64,000 bases of DNA from Tardiphaga sp. (GCA_030147505.1 JASBVG010000042.1:21077-85076); one strand, 5' to 3'. Positions 7,934 through 17,255 are shown, counted from the first letter of the stretch. Numbers and translations are program-made. The notes: a model not told the origin generated them from the letters alone.

Positions 7934-9256
7934 TTAGCGGAAGATGCGCTTCGCAGCCCGCTCGGCGGACGCCATCGCGGTCTTCACGTCTTCGCGGCCC
8001 GTACAGTAATTGGCGTACATGTCGACGACCACGAAGTCGGCAATCGCTGCCGCCGCGTTCTCGCTCATCTGTGCTTCGCCGGCCGGCGTCGATGCCGTCG
8101 AGGCCACGTCGCGATATGGCGTGTTCTTCGGGTCGGCGGTCCAGATCGGATTCTTCTCGTAAGCGAGCTGGAACGGCGACAGATAGCCCTGCGCGGCCTC
8201 GACCCACGGATTGAACTGCTCCGGCTCCATCATGAAGGCCGCAAACGCCTTACAGGCGTTCGGGAACTTGGTGAAGGTGAAGATCAGCACGGGGAAGCCA
8301 AGATGCAGCTCGCGCAGCTTGCCGTCGACGCCTTTGGGCAGATGGGCGTGATTCATGTCGGCCGCGATCTGCGGGGCTTCCTTCTTCGCGGTCACATAGA
8401 CCGAGATGCCGTTGGTGGTCAGATGCAACTGGCCGGCGAGGAATGCCTTGTTGTTCGACGAGTCGTTCCACGATGCGGTGCCGGGAATGAAGTTGTCATA
8501 GAGCGACTTCACATATTCCAGCGACTTCGCGGTTTCAGGCGAGTTGATCGTCACCTTGTTGCTCTTGTCGATCAGCTTGCCGCCATGGGCCCACAGCGCC
8601 CAATGCACCCAGCCGTTGGCATCACCCGAGGCGTGACCGAGTGCCATGCCGGCCGGCGTGCCGTTCTTGTTGAGGCCCTTGACGAGATCCTGGAAGCCGG
8701 CGAGATCGGTCGGGAAGGTCTTGTGACCGGCCTTCTCGGCCGCGGCGACACGGTAGTTCACCAGACCGCCGGTGGCGGCGACAGGCAAGCCGATCCACTT
8801 GCCGTTATACATGCCGTATTGCTTGCCGGACTCCGCCCAGCCACCGTTCTTCTTGCCGAGATAATCGGCGACGTCGGTGACATCGAGGCACTTGGTCGGA
8901 AACAGGAAGGGCAGCGAATACAGGCCCCACACCATGTCGAGCCCCTGCCCGGTATTCGCCGCGACCGACGCCTTCGGCTGAATGTCGTCATAGGATTCGT
9001 TCGACACGGTGATGGTGACGCCGGTGGCCTTCTGGAAGGCATCGACGATCTTCATGAAGGCCACGTCTTCGGCTTCGACGAAGCGCTTCCAGCGCAGCAG
9101 ATTGATCTTGGCGCCGGCTTCCGGCTTCCATTGCGAGGCCTGCGCCCACGCCTTGGCATAGCCGAGCAGCTGGTCGGCCGACATCGTCGCCGCTGCGGCC
9201 AGCGTCAATGCACCGCCTTTGAGCAGAGATCGGCGATCCGGTGTAAATCCAGTCAT
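7934..9256 (-). CDS. carbohydrate ABC transporter substrate-binding protein, Tat signal
   Basis: A 440-residue periplasmic binding protein of solute-binding family 1. The start MTGFTPDRRSLLKGG carries a twin-arginine motif (RRSLLK) followed by an alanine-rich hydrophobic stretch, so export by the Tat pathway is likely. A GGAGA ribosome site lies about 9 bases upstream. The mature part has the usual alternation of YDDIQPKASVAANTGQG-like and GLPVAATGGLVNYR segments. It is the specificity component for the two permeases and ATPase in the same operon. Tat export implies folding, perhaps with a cofactor or metal, before translocation. The ligand is unknown; the neighbours point to an aldonate or related sugar. 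Confidence 0.93.
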   Translation of the reverse strand: MTGFTPDRRSLLKGGALTLAAAATMSADQLLGYAKAWAQASQWKPEAGAKINLLRWKRFVEAEDVAFMKIVDAFQKATGVTITVSNESYDDIQPKASVAANTGQGLDMVWGLYSLPFLFPTKCLDVTDVADYLGKKNGGWAESGKQYGMYNGKWIGLPVAATGGLVNYRVAAAEKAGHKTFPTDLAGFQDLVKGLNKNGTPAGMALGHASGDANGWVHWALWAHGGKLIDKSNKVTINSPETAKSLEYVKSLYDNFIPGTASWNDSSNNKAFLAGQLHLTTNGISVYVTAKKEAPQIAADMNHAHLPKGVDGKLRELHLGFPVLIFTFTKFPNACKAFAAFMMEPEQFNPWVEAAQGYLSPFQLAYEKNPIWTADPKNTPYRDVASTASTPAGEAQMSENAAAAIADFVVVDMYANYCTGREDVKTAMASAERAAKRIFR

Positions 9257-9344
9257 CTTGCATTCTCTCCCTGTTATATTGGTTCGTTGATCGACCAATG
9301 TTTTTGCGAGTCGTTTTCTTGAAAATCGCTTGCGGGCTCACGCG

Positions 9345-10412
9345 TCAATTCACGCGCTTCCCTGTCTCCTTGTCGAACAGATGCGCCGAATTCGCGCGCG
9401 GCCGCAGATGGATCTTGTCGCCCGGCGCGACCGGACGACGATCGCGGAAAATCGCGATGATGTCCTGGGTGCCGATGCGCGCCACCACCTGGGTCTCCGA
9501 GCCCATCGGCTCCACCACAATCACCTCGGCCTCGATTCCGTCATCGGCGAATTCGAGATGCTCGGGACGAATGCCATAGGTCACGGACTTGTCATTGCCC
9601 GCCGCAGGCGCCGCAGCGATCGGCAGCCTGGCGCCGTTCGCGGTCTCGACCCAAGGCTGGCCGCCATTCACCTTCAGTGTTCCCTCGAGGAAATTCATCG
9701 CCGGCGATCCGATGAAGCCGGCCACAAACTTGTTCTCCGGATGATCGTAGAGTTCGAGCGGCGCGCCCATCTGCTCGACGATGCCGTCCTGCATGACGAC
9801 GATCTTGTCGGCCATGGTCAGGGCCTCGATCTGGTCATGGGTCACATAGACCGTCGTGGTCTTCAGCCGCTGATGCAGCTCCTTGATCTCGGCGCGCATG
9901 GCGACGCGCAGCTTCGCATCGAGATTGGACAGCGGTTCGTCGAACAGGAACACCTGGGGATCGCGCACGATGGCGCGGCCCATGGCGACGCGCTGACGCT
10001 GGCCGCCCGACAGTTGCCGGGGGTAACGGTCCAGCAAGCGCCTGAGATCGAGAATATCGGCGGCGCGATTGACCTTCTCGTCGATCTCGCTCTGCCGGGC
10101 GCCGCGCAGCTTGAGCGAAAAGCCCATATTCTGGGCAACCGTCATATGCGGATAGAGCGCGTAATTCTGGAACACCATGGCGATGTCGCGCTCTTTCGGT
10201 TGCACGTCGTTCACCACGCGGTCGCCGATGGAGATCGTTCCGGAGGTGATCTTTTCCAGCCCCGCGAGCATGCGCAGCAGCGTGGATTTTCCGCAGCCGG
10301 ATGGCCCGACCAGCACCACGAATTCGCCGTCCTCGATGGGGACCGATACGCCGTGAAGAACTTCAAAGCCGCCAAAAGACTTACGCACGTCGTGAATCTG
10401 CACGGACGCCAT
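9345..10412 (-). CDS. sugar ABC transporter ATP-binding protein (UgpC/MsmK family)
   Basis: A 355-residue cytoplasmic ATPase beginning MASVQIHDVRKSFGG. Walker A is GPSGCGKST near residue 37, the signature LSGGQRQRVAMGRAI is near 135, and Walker B is VFLFDEPLSNLD near 157, with H-loop VTHDQ. The C-terminal third is a TOBE/MalK-type regulatory domain ending VNGGQPWVET and RIGTQDIIAIF. It energises the permease pair encoded downstream. It is the first gene of the minus-strand catabolic operon and shares a 248-base divergent promoter region with the dehydratase gene. Confidence 0.95.
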   Translation of the reverse strand: MASVQIHDVRKSFGGFEVLHGVSVPIEDGEFVVLVGPSGCGKSTLLRMLAGLEKITSGTISIGDRVVNDVQPKERDIAMVFQNYALYPHMTVAQNMGFSLKLRGARQSEIDEKVNRAADILDLRRLLDRYPRQLSGGQRQRVAMGRAIVRDPQVFLFDEPLSNLDAKLRVAMRAEIKELHQRLKTTTVYVTHDQIEALTMADKIVVMQDGIVEQMGAPLELYDHPENKFVAGFIGSPAMNFLEGTLKVNGGQPWVETANGARLPIAAAPAAGNDKSVTYGIRPEHLEFADDGIEAEVIVVEPMGSETQVVARIGTQDIIAIFRDRRPVAPGDKIHLRPRANSAHLFDKETGKRVN

Positions 10413-10660
10413 GCACTTCCCTCCCAAAAGTCCCGCTTTTTCGAGACAACGCTTTCCGAGACCCATTATTGGAAAATCGGAGGCGCCTGTTCTTACTTGT
10501 CTGACATCCTACCATCTTTCTGGCGGGATGTCGTTGGATCATAGTCGTAGAAAAATCTCGCGGATGCAAACATTGCGAAGCATCGAATGCCGTGCAAACA
10601 TTCGTCGCCAATCAAAAGAGACGACGCACCATCACAAAAGTGTGCGCTGCGGGAGAAATG
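10413..10660. promoter_or_regulatory. divergent promoter region of the sugar-acid cluster
   Basis: This gap separates the two divergent transcription units. It contains a short palindrome TGTC-T-GACA at 10498-10506 that resembles operators of FadR-subfamily GntR regulators. It also contains a direct repeat TGCAAACATT at 10565-10574 and 10593-10602, 28 bases apart, flanking a GCAT-CGA-ATGC palindrome. No regulator gene for the cluster is in the window, so assignment to GntR is inference. Confidence 0.35.
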
Positions 10661-12484
10661 ATGACCAAGCCGACTGCACCCTCGCCAACTTCAGGGGCAA
10701 CCAAGCGCAAACTTCGTTCGAGCGAATGGTTTAACGATCCCCACAATCCCGGCATGACCGCGCTCTATCTCGAGCGCTATCTGAACTACGGCCTGACACG
10801 GCACGAACTACAGTCCGGCAAGCCGATCATCGGCATTGCCCAGACCGGCAATGACCTGTCGCCCTGCAATCGCCATCATATCGAACTGGCGAAGCGCGTG
10901 CACGAAGGCATCACCGCCGCCGGTGGCCTTGTGATGGAATTCCCGGTGCATCCGATTCAGGAGACCGGCAAGCGCCCGACGGCCGCGCTCGACCGCAATC
11001 TCGCTTATCTCGGCCTTGTCGAAGTGCTGTTCGGTTATCCCCTCGATGGCGTCGTGCTCACCACCGGCTGCGACAAGACCACGCCGGCCTGCCTGATGGC
11101 GGCGGCAACGGTCAATCTTCCCGCCATCGTGCTCTCCGGCGGCCCGATGCTGAATGGCTGGCACGACGGCCAGCGCACCGGCTCCGGCACCGTCGTCTGG
11201 AAGTCGCGCGAGCGCCTCGCCGCCGGCGAGATCGACTATGAGGAGTTCATGACGCTGGTGGCGTCATCGGCGCCGTCGGTCGGCCATTGCAACACCATGG
11301 GCACAGCCTCGACCATGAACTCGCTCGCGGAAGCGCTCGGCATGTCGCTGCCCGGCTGCGCCGCCATCCCCGCGCCCTATCGCGAACGTGGCCAGATCGC
11401 CTATGAGACCGGCCAGCGCATCGTCGACATGGTGTGGGAGGATCTGAAGCCCTCCGACATTCTCACGCGCAAGGCGTTCGAGAACTGCATCGTAGTGAAC
11501 TCCGCCATCGGCGGCTCGACCAATGCGCCGATCCACATCAACGCCCTCGCCCGCCATATCGGCGTCGAGCTCGATATCGACGACTGGCAGAAGGTCGGTC
11601 ATGACGTTCCTCTGCTGGTGAACATGCAGCCAGCCGGCTTCTATCTTGGCGAGGAATATCACCGGGCCGGCGGCGTGCCGTCAGTCGTGCGCGAGCTGAT
11701 GAAGCATAAGCGCATCCATGAGGACGCAGTGACGGTCAATGGCAAGACCATGGGTGAGAACTGCGCCGCAGCACCCGCGCCCGACAAGGATGTCATCTGG
11801 ACCTATGACAAGCCACTGGTCCCGGATGCCGGCTTCCTCGTGCTCCGCGGCAACCTGTTTGACAGCGCCATTATGAAGACCTCAGTGATCTCGAAGGAAT
11901 TTCGCGAGCGCTATCTCGTCAATCCGAAGGACCTCAACGCCTTCGAGGGCCGCGCCATCGTATTCGAGGGGCCAGAGGATTATCACGACCGCATCGACGA
12001 TCCATCGCTCGATATCGACGAACATTGCATGCTGTTCGTGCGTGGCACCGGCCCCATCGGCTACCCCGGCGGTGCAGAGGTCGTGAACATGCAGCCGCCG
12101 GCCGCACTCATCAAACGCGGCATTCTTTCGCTGCCCTGCATCGGCGATGGCCGCCAGTCCGGCACGTCAGGTTCCCCCTCGATCCTCAATGCCTCTCCGG
12201 AAGCGGCGGCCAATGGCGGCCTTGCCATCCTGCAGACCGGCGACAAGGTACGCATCGACCTGAACAAGGGCAGCGCGAACATCCTGATCTCCGATGAAGA
12301 ACTGAAGCGCCGTCGTGCGGAACTGATGGCCAAAGGCGGCTTCAAATATCCCGCACATCAGACGCCATGGCAGGAGCTTTATCGCAACACGGTGGGTCAA
12401 CAATCCACCGGCGCCTGTCTCGAACTTGCCACGCGCTATCAGGACATCGCGGGCAAGGTCGGGACCGCGCGGCACAATCACTAG
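10661..12484 (+). CDS. IlvD/Edd family sugar-acid dehydratase (arabinonate/xylonate dehydratase-like)
   Basis: A 607-residue iron-sulfur dehydratase predicted to convert an aldonate to its 2-keto-3-deoxy acid. The three cluster cysteines lie in [20 protein letters not shown] and [11 protein letters not shown], and the C-terminal swivel domain holds [14 protein letters not shown]. The sequence is closer to the pentonate (L-arabinonate/D-xylonate) branch than to dihydroxyacid dehydratase. The start is the second of two adjacent ATGs, 5 bases after GGGAG. With KDG kinase and KDPG aldolase encoded across the divergent promoter, a hexonate substrate is also plausible. Confidence 0.93.
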   Translation: MTKPTAPSPTSGATKRKLRSSEWFNDPHNPGMTALYLERYLNYGLTRHELQSGKPIIGIAQTGNDLSPCNRHHIELAKRVHEGITAAGGLVMEFPVHPIQETGKRPTAALDRNLAYLGLVEVLFGYPLDGVVLTTGCDKTTPACLMAAATVNLPAIVLSGGPMLNGWHDGQRTGSGTVVWKSRERLAAGEIDYEEFMTLVASSAPSVGHCNTMGTASTMNSLAEALGMSLPGCAAIPAPYRERGQIAYETGQRIVDMVWEDLKPSDILTRKAFENCIVVNSAIGGSTNAPIHINALARHIGVELDIDDWQKVGHDVPLLVNMQPAGFYLGEEYHRAGGVPSVVRELMKHKRIHEDAVTVNGKTMGENCAAAPAPDKDVIWTYDKPLVPDAGFLVLRGNLFDSAIMKTSVISKEFRERYLVNPKDLNAFEGRAIVFEGPEDYHDRIDDPSLDIDEHCMLFVRGTGPIGYPGGAEVVNMQPPAALIKRGILSLPCIGDGRQSGTSGSPSILNASPEAAANGGLAILQTGDKVRIDLNKGSANILISDEELKRRRAELMAKGGFKYPAHQTPWQELYRNTVGQQSTGACLELATRYQDIAGKVGTARHNH

Positions 12485-12495
12485 CATCACCACAG

Positions 12496-12526
12496 ACGTC
12501 ATGGCCGGGCTTGACCCGGCCATCCA
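12496..12526. repeat. palindromic intergenic repeat, type B
   Basis: ATGGCCGGG at 12501-12509 pairs perfectly with CCCGGCCAT at 12515-12523 around a 5-base loop. It lies 16 bases past the dehydratase stop. The form GTCATGGCCGGGCTTGACCCGG is one I associate with dispersed repeats in Bradyrhizobiaceae. It may also act as a 3' mRNA hairpin. Confidence 0.7.
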
Positions 12527-12618
12527 TTTTCCAGGTTCTGATGATGGATACGTGGGTCGATCCTGCGTATTACGCCCGCGAAAAACAACAGAACAAAACA
12601 CTTCCAGGGAGACCACCC

Positions 12619-13353
12619 ATGTCCAACCGCCTCAAGGGCAAACGCGCCTTCGTCACGGCGGGCGCCGTCGGCATCGGCCGCGCCTGCGCGCTGGCCTTCG
12701 CGCGTGAAGGCGCCACCGTCATCGCTACCGATATCGATGAGAAAGGCGTGGCCCTCCTCACGAAGGACGGCGTCGCTGAAACCGCCAAGCTCGACGTCCG
12801 CGACACGGCCGCCGTCGAAGCCATGGCCAAGAAGATCGGCGACATCGATATCCTGCTCAATGCCGCCGGCTTCGTGCATCACGGCGATGCGCTGAATTGC
12901 TCGGATACCGACTGGGACTTCTCCTTCGACCTGAACGTCAAGTCGATGCACCGGACCATCCGCGCCTTCCTGCCCGGCATGCTCGCGCGCGGCTCAGGCT
13001 CGATCGTCAACATCTCTTCCGCCGCCGGCGTCTTCAAGGCCGCGCCGAACCGCTATGTCTATGGCGCCACCAAGGCCGCCGTCGCCGCCCTCACCCGCGC
13101 GGTCGCTGTCGACTACATCACCAAGGGCATCCGCTGTAACGCCATCTGCCCCGGCACCATCGAGACGCCCTCGATGCTCGACCGCGCCGCGGCTGCGGGT
13201 CCGAACGGCCGCGAGATGTTCGTCGCACGCCAACCGATGGGCCGTCTCGGCACGGCGGACGAGATCGCATCCCTTGCCGTCTATCTCGCCAGCGACGAGA
13301 GCGCCTTCACCACTGGCGTCGCGCACATCATCGACGGCGGCTGGACGCTGTGA
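12619..13353 (+). CDS. SDR family dehydrogenase (2-keto-3-deoxy-L-fuconate/rhamnonate dehydrogenase-like)
   Basis: A 244-residue classical short-chain dehydrogenase. The nucleotide motif TAGAVGIG is near residue 14 and the NAAGFVHHG region near 84. The catalytic serine is in NISSAAG, and YGATK gives YxxxK near 146. The stretches NAAGFVHHG, DWDFSFDLNVKSM and ICPGTIETPS closely resemble human DHRS6 and bacterial 2-keto-3-deoxy-L-fuconate dehydrogenases. These oxidise the dehydratase product in non-phosphorylating sugar-acid pathways. The ATG has AGGGAG upstream. It directly follows the dehydratase gene, which supports sequential action. The later hydrolase of that pathway is not in the window. 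Confidence 0.88.
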   Translation: MSNRLKGKRAFVTAGAVGIGRACALAFAREGATVIATDIDEKGVALLTKDGVAETAKLDVRDTAAVEAMAKKIGDIDILLNAAGFVHHGDALNCSDTDWDFSFDLNVKSMHRTIRAFLPGMLARGSGSIVNISSAAGVFKAAPNRYVYGATKAAVAALTRAVAVDYITKGIRCNAICPGTIETPSMLDRAAAAGPNGREMFVARQPMGRLGTADEIASLAVYLASDESAFTTGVAHIIDGGWTL

Positions 13354-13373
13354 ATTCGCAACCACACACTCCG

Positions 13374-13474
13374 CCCTCATCCTGAGGAGCCGCGCAGCGG
13401 CGTCGCGAAGGATGGCGACGGAACTCCACATCTCATGGTTCGAGACGGCGCTCCGCGCCTCCTCACCATGAGGG
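13374..13474. repeat. long palindromic intergenic repeat, type C
   Basis: The element begins CCCTCATCCTGAGGAG and closes with CCTCACCATGAGGG, with internal arms of the form GTCGCGAAGGATGG and ATGGTTCGAGAC. It lies 20 bases after one SDR stop and 28 bases before the next SDR start. The form is one I associate with repeats common in Bradyrhizobiaceae intergenic DNA. Confidence 0.75.
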
Positions 13475-13502
13475 ACTGAGATTGGCTCGAAAGGATCCAA
13501 CC

Positions 13503-14249
13503 ATGAACAAGATCGACCTCTCCGGCCGCGTTGCCGTAGTCACCGGCGGCGCCCAGGGTTTTGGTCGCGCCATCACCGAACGCTTCGTCGCCTCCGGCGC
13601 CAAGGTGGCGATCTGGGATCAGGACATCAGCCTGGCCGTGAAAACGGCCAGCGAGATCGGTGACGAAGTCATCGCCCTCGATGTCGATGTCACCGATACC
13701 GCATCCATTGACGAAGCCCGCGATGCGACGCTGCAGGAATTCGGCAAGATCGACATCCTCGTCAACAATGCGGGCATCACCGGCTTCAATAAGACCGTGT
13801 GGGAGATCGACTACGACGACTGGCGCAAGGTGATGCGCATCAATCTCGACGGCCCGTTCCTGTGCTGCAAGGCCATCGTGCCGGTGATGCTGAAACAGAA
13901 CTACGGCCGCATCGTCAACATCGCCTCCATCGCCGGCAAGGAAGGCAACCCGAATGCCTCGCATTACTCCGCCTCGAAGGCCGGTCTGATCACGCTGACC
14001 AAATCGCTCGGCAAGGAGCTGGCCAATACCGAGATCAATGTGAATGCGATTACGCCGGCTGCGGCGAAGACGGCGATCTTCGATCAGATGACGCAGCAGC
14101 ATATCGACTTCATGCTGTCGAAGATTCCGAAAGGCCGTTTCGTGCTGGTACAGGAACTGGCCGCCATGGCCGCATGGCTCGCCTCGGAAGACTGCGCCTT
14201 CTCGACAGGCGCCGTCTTCGATATTTCGGGTGGTCGGGCGACCTACTAG
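13503..14249 (+). CDS. SDR family oxidoreductase, probable sugar dehydrogenase
   Basis: A 248-residue classical SDR. TGGAQGFG binds the nucleotide near residue 14, NNAG is near 92, and the active site combines NIASIAG with YSASK near 158. The substitution of PAAAKT for the more usual PGxxxT, and the ending SGGRATY, resemble SDRs placed in sugar-acid operons that oxidise an aldose or keto-acid. The ATG follows type C repeat DNA by 28 bases. It is last in the dehydratase operon, 6 bases from the convergent tonB stop, with no clear terminator between. The exact substrate is unknown. Confidence 0.88.
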   Translation: MNKIDLSGRVAVVTGGAQGFGRAITERFVASGAKVAIWDQDISLAVKTASEIGDEVIALDVDVTDTASIDEARDATLQEFGKIDILVNNAGITGFNKTVWEIDYDDWRKVMRINLDGPFLCCKAIVPVMLKQNYGRIVNIASIAGKEGNPNASHYSASKAGLITLTKSLGKELANTEINVNAITPAAAKTAIFDQMTQQHIDFMLSKIPKGRFVLVQELAAMAAWLASEDCAFSTGAVFDISGGRATY

Positions 14250-14255
14250 TCGCCC

Positions 14256-15041
14256 CTACCCCTTCTTGATTCTGAAGATCACCGGCACCGTGAAACTCAA
14301 TCCGTCATCGGCGACCAGCGGCGGAGGTGCCGGGAGCGGATCTGAGCGGCGCACCATGGCGACGGCGGCTTCATCGAAAGCAGCATCGCCAGAACCCTTC
14401 ACAACGCGCACGGCCAGTACCTTGCCGACGCGGTCGATCTCGAAATTCACCGTCACCTCCGCCGCCTTCTGCTGGCGATCGGTGGGATAGCGCTTGTTCT
14501 TTTCCAGATAGGCGCTGAGCTGCTTGGCCCAGACCTGCGACAGCCGCTTCTTGTCCGTGCCCATGCCCGCATTGACGGCCTGCGCCTTCTCACCCGTCTT
14601 GGACTCGTCGAGCTTCTGCTGGGCCGCGGCTTCCGAAGCGACGGATTCCTGCGAGGCCTGCTGCTGCTTCTGAGTCTTTTCCGGCGTTTCCTCTTCGGGC
14701 TTGTTCGCCTTGTTCTCGGTGACGGCCATGTCCGGCTCTTCACTCTCGTGCGGCGTATCCTTGGGAAGATCGCTTTCCTTCTCGACGGCTTTCTGCTCCT
14801 GCACGGCCGGCGACGCGGCGGAAGCTTCAGAGTCCGGCCCCTGCGGGAGTTCGGTCTGCTCGACGTCAGGTGACACCATTTCCATGCCGATCTCGATGGC
14901 ATTGGCACCAAGACCGTCGGCATCCTCCTCCTGCTGCATCTCGTAGACGGCCGCGGCGATGCCGCCGGCATGCAGCACCACGGCGCAGACCGCCGCGATC
15001 AGCCAGAGACGCCAGGATGTCTTTCGATCGAGCTCCGACAT
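14256..15041 (-). CDS. tonB: TonB-family energy transducer (first TonB set)
   Basis: A 261-residue periplasm-spanning protein with one N-terminal anchor (LWLIAAVCAVVLHAGGIAAA). A long linker rich in Glu, Lys and Gln follows, and then a TonB C-terminal domain from about residue 185. The C-terminal core KRYPTDRQQKAAEVTVNFEI, GKVLAVRVVKGSG and the ending RIKKG match the family. The linker is acidic and Gln-rich rather than the usual Pro-Lys type. The start MSELDRKTSW lies 13 bases after the exbD stop. It couples proton-motive force from ExbBD to outer-membrane receptors. It is last in an exbB-exbD-tonB operon. Confidence 0.92.
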   Translation of the reverse strand: MSELDRKTSWRLWLIAAVCAVVLHAGGIAAAVYEMQQEEDADGLGANAIEIGMEMVSPDVEQTELPQGPDSEASAASPAVQEQKAVEKESDLPKDTPHESEEPDMAVTENKANKPEEETPEKTQKQQQASQESVASEAAAQQKLDESKTGEKAQAVNAGMGTDKKRLSQVWAKQLSAYLEKNKRYPTDRQQKAAEVTVNFEIDRVGKVLAVRVVKGSGDAAFDEAAVAMVRRSDPLPAPPPLVADDGLSFTVPVIFRIKKG

Positions 15042-15054
15042 ATCCGTTCCGACG

Positions 15055-15540
15055 TCAGGGCTGCTGCGGCGCTGCCGGCGGCACAGCACCCGGAGTAGGC
15101 GTCGCGCCCGGTGCAGCCGCCACGCCTTCGAGCGCCACCAGCTTGGTCTTGGTGTAACCGCCGGCGCGCAGGCGCTCCATCACGTCGAAGAACTCGCCGT
15201 ACGGCACCGCGCGATCGACGCGCAGGAAGATTGGCCGTTCCTTGTTGCCGTTGTCCATCGAGTCGAGCCGGCTGATCAGATCGACGCGCTTCACCATGTC
15301 CTCGCCGATCGCGACAGCGAGATCCGGCTTGATACTGACATAGGTCGGCTTGTCCGGCTTCTTTTGCGGCGCCGTGGTGGAGGTCGGCAGATTGATCGGC
15401 AGGTCCACGGTCGACAGCGGCGCGGCGACCATGAAGATGATCAGCAGCACCAGAATGACGTCGATGAAGGGCGTGACGTTGATTTCGTGGTTTTCCTCGA
15501 AATCGTCGTCACCGGAACCTTCGGAAAGCGACATACCCAT
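15055..15540 (-). CDS. exbD: ExbD proton-channel subunit (first TonB set)
   Basis: A 161-residue inner-membrane protein with one N-terminal helix, VTPFIDVILVLLIIFMVAAPL. The aspartate in PFIDV is the proton-carrying residue of the family. The periplasmic domain follows, with RLRAGGYTKTKLVALEG near the end. The C-terminus has an unusual Pro/Ala tail. The start lies 2 bases after the exbB stop, so the subunits are made together. It pairs with ExbB to power the TonB protein encoded next. Confidence 0.94.
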   Translation of the reverse strand: MGMSLSEGSGDDDFEENHEINVTPFIDVILVLLIIFMVAAPLSTVDLPINLPTSTTAPQKKPDKPTYVSIKPDLAVAIGEDMVKRVDLISRLDSMDNGNKERPIFLRVDRAVPYGEFFDVMERLRAGGYTKTKLVALEGVAAAPGATPTPGAVPPAAPQQP

Positions 15541-15542
15541 CG

Positions 15543-16433
15543 TTATTCAGCCGCTGCGCGCATGTGGGCGCTGGAGTGAGTGCGATCGAGATCGCGCGAG
15601 AGCAGACGCGCGGACGCGCCCTGCGCGCGGCCGACGATCTCCATGTAGTTCTTCGTCACGCGGGCGAAGTGATTGTAGATGATCACGGCCGGGATCGCAG
15701 CGACGAGGCCGATGGCGGTGGCGAGCAGAGCTTCGGCGATGCCGGGCGCGACGACCGCAAGATTGGTCGTCTGCGACTTCGAGATGCCGATAAAACTGTT
15801 CATGATGCCCCAGACGGTACCGAACAGGCCGACGAAGGGCGAGATCGCACCGATGGTCGCGAGCGCGCCCATGCCGGCGCGGACCTTGCGGCCCTCGGCG
15901 CGGACGATTTCGCCGAAGCTCGATGCCGCGCGCTCCTTGATGCCTTCGTCGCTGGAGATGCCCGCGGACATCTTGCCTTCCCGCATGGCCGCGGCGAGCA
16001 GGCGCGACAGCACCGTCCCCCTGTCGCCAAGCGCCATCTGCGCTTCGGCGAGCGACCGCGCTTCGCCGATCTTGCGGAGTGCACTCTTCAGGCGATTGGT
16101 CGAATAGGTCAGCTCCATGAACTTGAAGATGCCGACCGTCCAGGTGAGGACCGATGCGAGCGCGAGACCGATCATCACAGCTTTGACGATGATATCGGCG
16201 CCCATGAACATCGCCCATGGCGACAGATCGTGCTCGCCGGTGGCGACGGGCGGTTTTGCAGCGACCGCCGTGGCCGGGCTCGCAAGCGCCGGCGCGGCCT
16301 GTACAGGCGCAAATTGTGCCGGCGCAACAGTTGCTGCCGGAGCCGCAGGCGGTGTCGCCTGCTGCGCGATGAGTGGCGATGCGAACCAGACCGTCGCCAG
16401 CACAGCCAGCAACTTAAGAACGTTTCTAAACAA
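15543..16433 (-). CDS. exbB: ExbB proton-channel subunit (first TonB set), TTG start
   Basis: A 296-residue protein with a cleavable-looking N-terminus ([19 protein letters not shown]), an Ala/Pro linker, and a MotA/TolQ/ExbB core. Core helices include [20 protein letters not shown] near residue 80 and [20 protein letters not shown] near 240. The only sensible start is TTG at 16433; no ATG lies upstream before an in-frame stop, and GAGG stands 7 bases before it. The first codons carry an almost perfect TTTAGAA-type palindrome (16414-16430). The weak start codon and embedded operator suggest tight iron control. Confidence 0.92.
   Translation of the reverse strand: MFRNVLKLLAVLATVWFASPLIAQQATPPAAPAATVAPAQFAPVQAAPALASPATAVAAKPPVATGEHDLSPWAMFMGADIIVKAVMIGLALASVLTWTVGIFKFMELTYSTNRLKSALRKIGEARSLAEAQMALGDRGTVLSRLLAAAMREGKMSAGISSDEGIKERAASSFGEIVRAEGRKVRAGMGALATIGAISPFVGLFGTVWGIMNSFIGISKSQTTNLAVVAPGIAEALLATAIGLVAAIPAVIIYNHFARVTKNYMEIVGRAQGASARLLSRDLDRTHSSAHMRAAAE
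16414..16430. promoter_or_regulatory. ICE-like palindrome over the 5' codons of exbB
   Basis: The plus strand reads TTAAGAA-CGT-TTCTAAA, one mismatch from the inverted repeat TTTAGAA-N3-TTCTAAA that I recall as the Rhizobiales iron control element bound by Irr. It begins 3 bases after the TTG start codon, so a bound protein would block early elongation by RNA polymerase. Confidence 0.4.
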
Positions 16434-17255
16434 GATTGTACCTCGGCCCAGTAGCAGACAGGATTGCGATCAATACGGCCAATGCGGCCGTTTCAGGTTC
16501 GCTGCTTCCACAGCGTTCGGCACGAAAGCGGAGCGCGCCGTCGAACTCGGAAAACAAACGTTGCGCGCGCGCAGGACGTATCACGCCGCGCCTCTTCGCA
16601 AAAGCCGCGCCGCGCATGGCTGCTGTTACGGCCATCGCGAGCTGCAGTTTAGAAGCAGTATAATCTGCACGCGCCCAGCCCGGCTCACCTTCGCTCGCAG
16701 CCTTCCGGTCGGTCACCGACGGAGCTGAATATGTAACGGCGATGGGCATCATCGTGCAGCTGTGATCAAGGATCGGCTTGTGATGCGCTCGCGGCGATAC
16801 CGCGACTGCGAACGCACTATGTCCATAACTGCATCACGGGTCATTTGCCCACATGAATGGACTCAATTCCGCTTGAATAGCTCCAGATCAAAATCATTCT
16901 AAACTGCGAGCGCGCAGTTTCCCCGCCGCAAGCCGGTCGCTGGAGCGCCACAAAGATGCCGCACCGTTCCGGAGGCATCGGGCGCAAAACCGCGCAGACG
17001 GGATCAACTGGGGATTGCTTTGTCCAAAACCCGCCAAGCCTCGCATTGCATACCGTCCTGGTCGATCGGGACCGGGATCGGCGCCTTGCGGAAACATACG
17101 GAAACACTTGAATACATGAAGTTTTCGCAATGATGAACGTTCTCAAGCGGTCGTGTGTTTACAGAATTGAACCGGGTTTTTAACTGGCCGGAGAGCTGCA
17201 ACCGGGCCGGGTAGCGATCCGCGCCGCAAGGTTGCCACAAGCCAAGAGAGCCGAC
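16434..17255. other. 820-base intergenic region between exbB and the RND operon
   Basis: I see no convincing gene here. It holds a perfect palindrome AAACTGCG-AGCG-CGCAGTTT at 16901-16920 that abuts a TTCTAAA half-site (16897-16903). It also holds a TTTAGAA half-site at 16648-16654 and a small palindrome TCGCGG-CGATA-CCGCGA at 16789-16805. Promoters for both divergent units should lie here. Confidence 0.6.

Noticed and set aside
12619..14249. The two SDR genes as fatty-acid synthesis ketoreductases
   Set aside because: Their sequence and their place after a sugar-acid dehydratase fit sugar-acid oxidation better; no ACP or FAS genes are nearby.
16426..16752. A 108-codon minus-strand frame upstream of exbB
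   Set aside because: No domain or ribosome site; it overlaps the exbB start and the presumed promoter.
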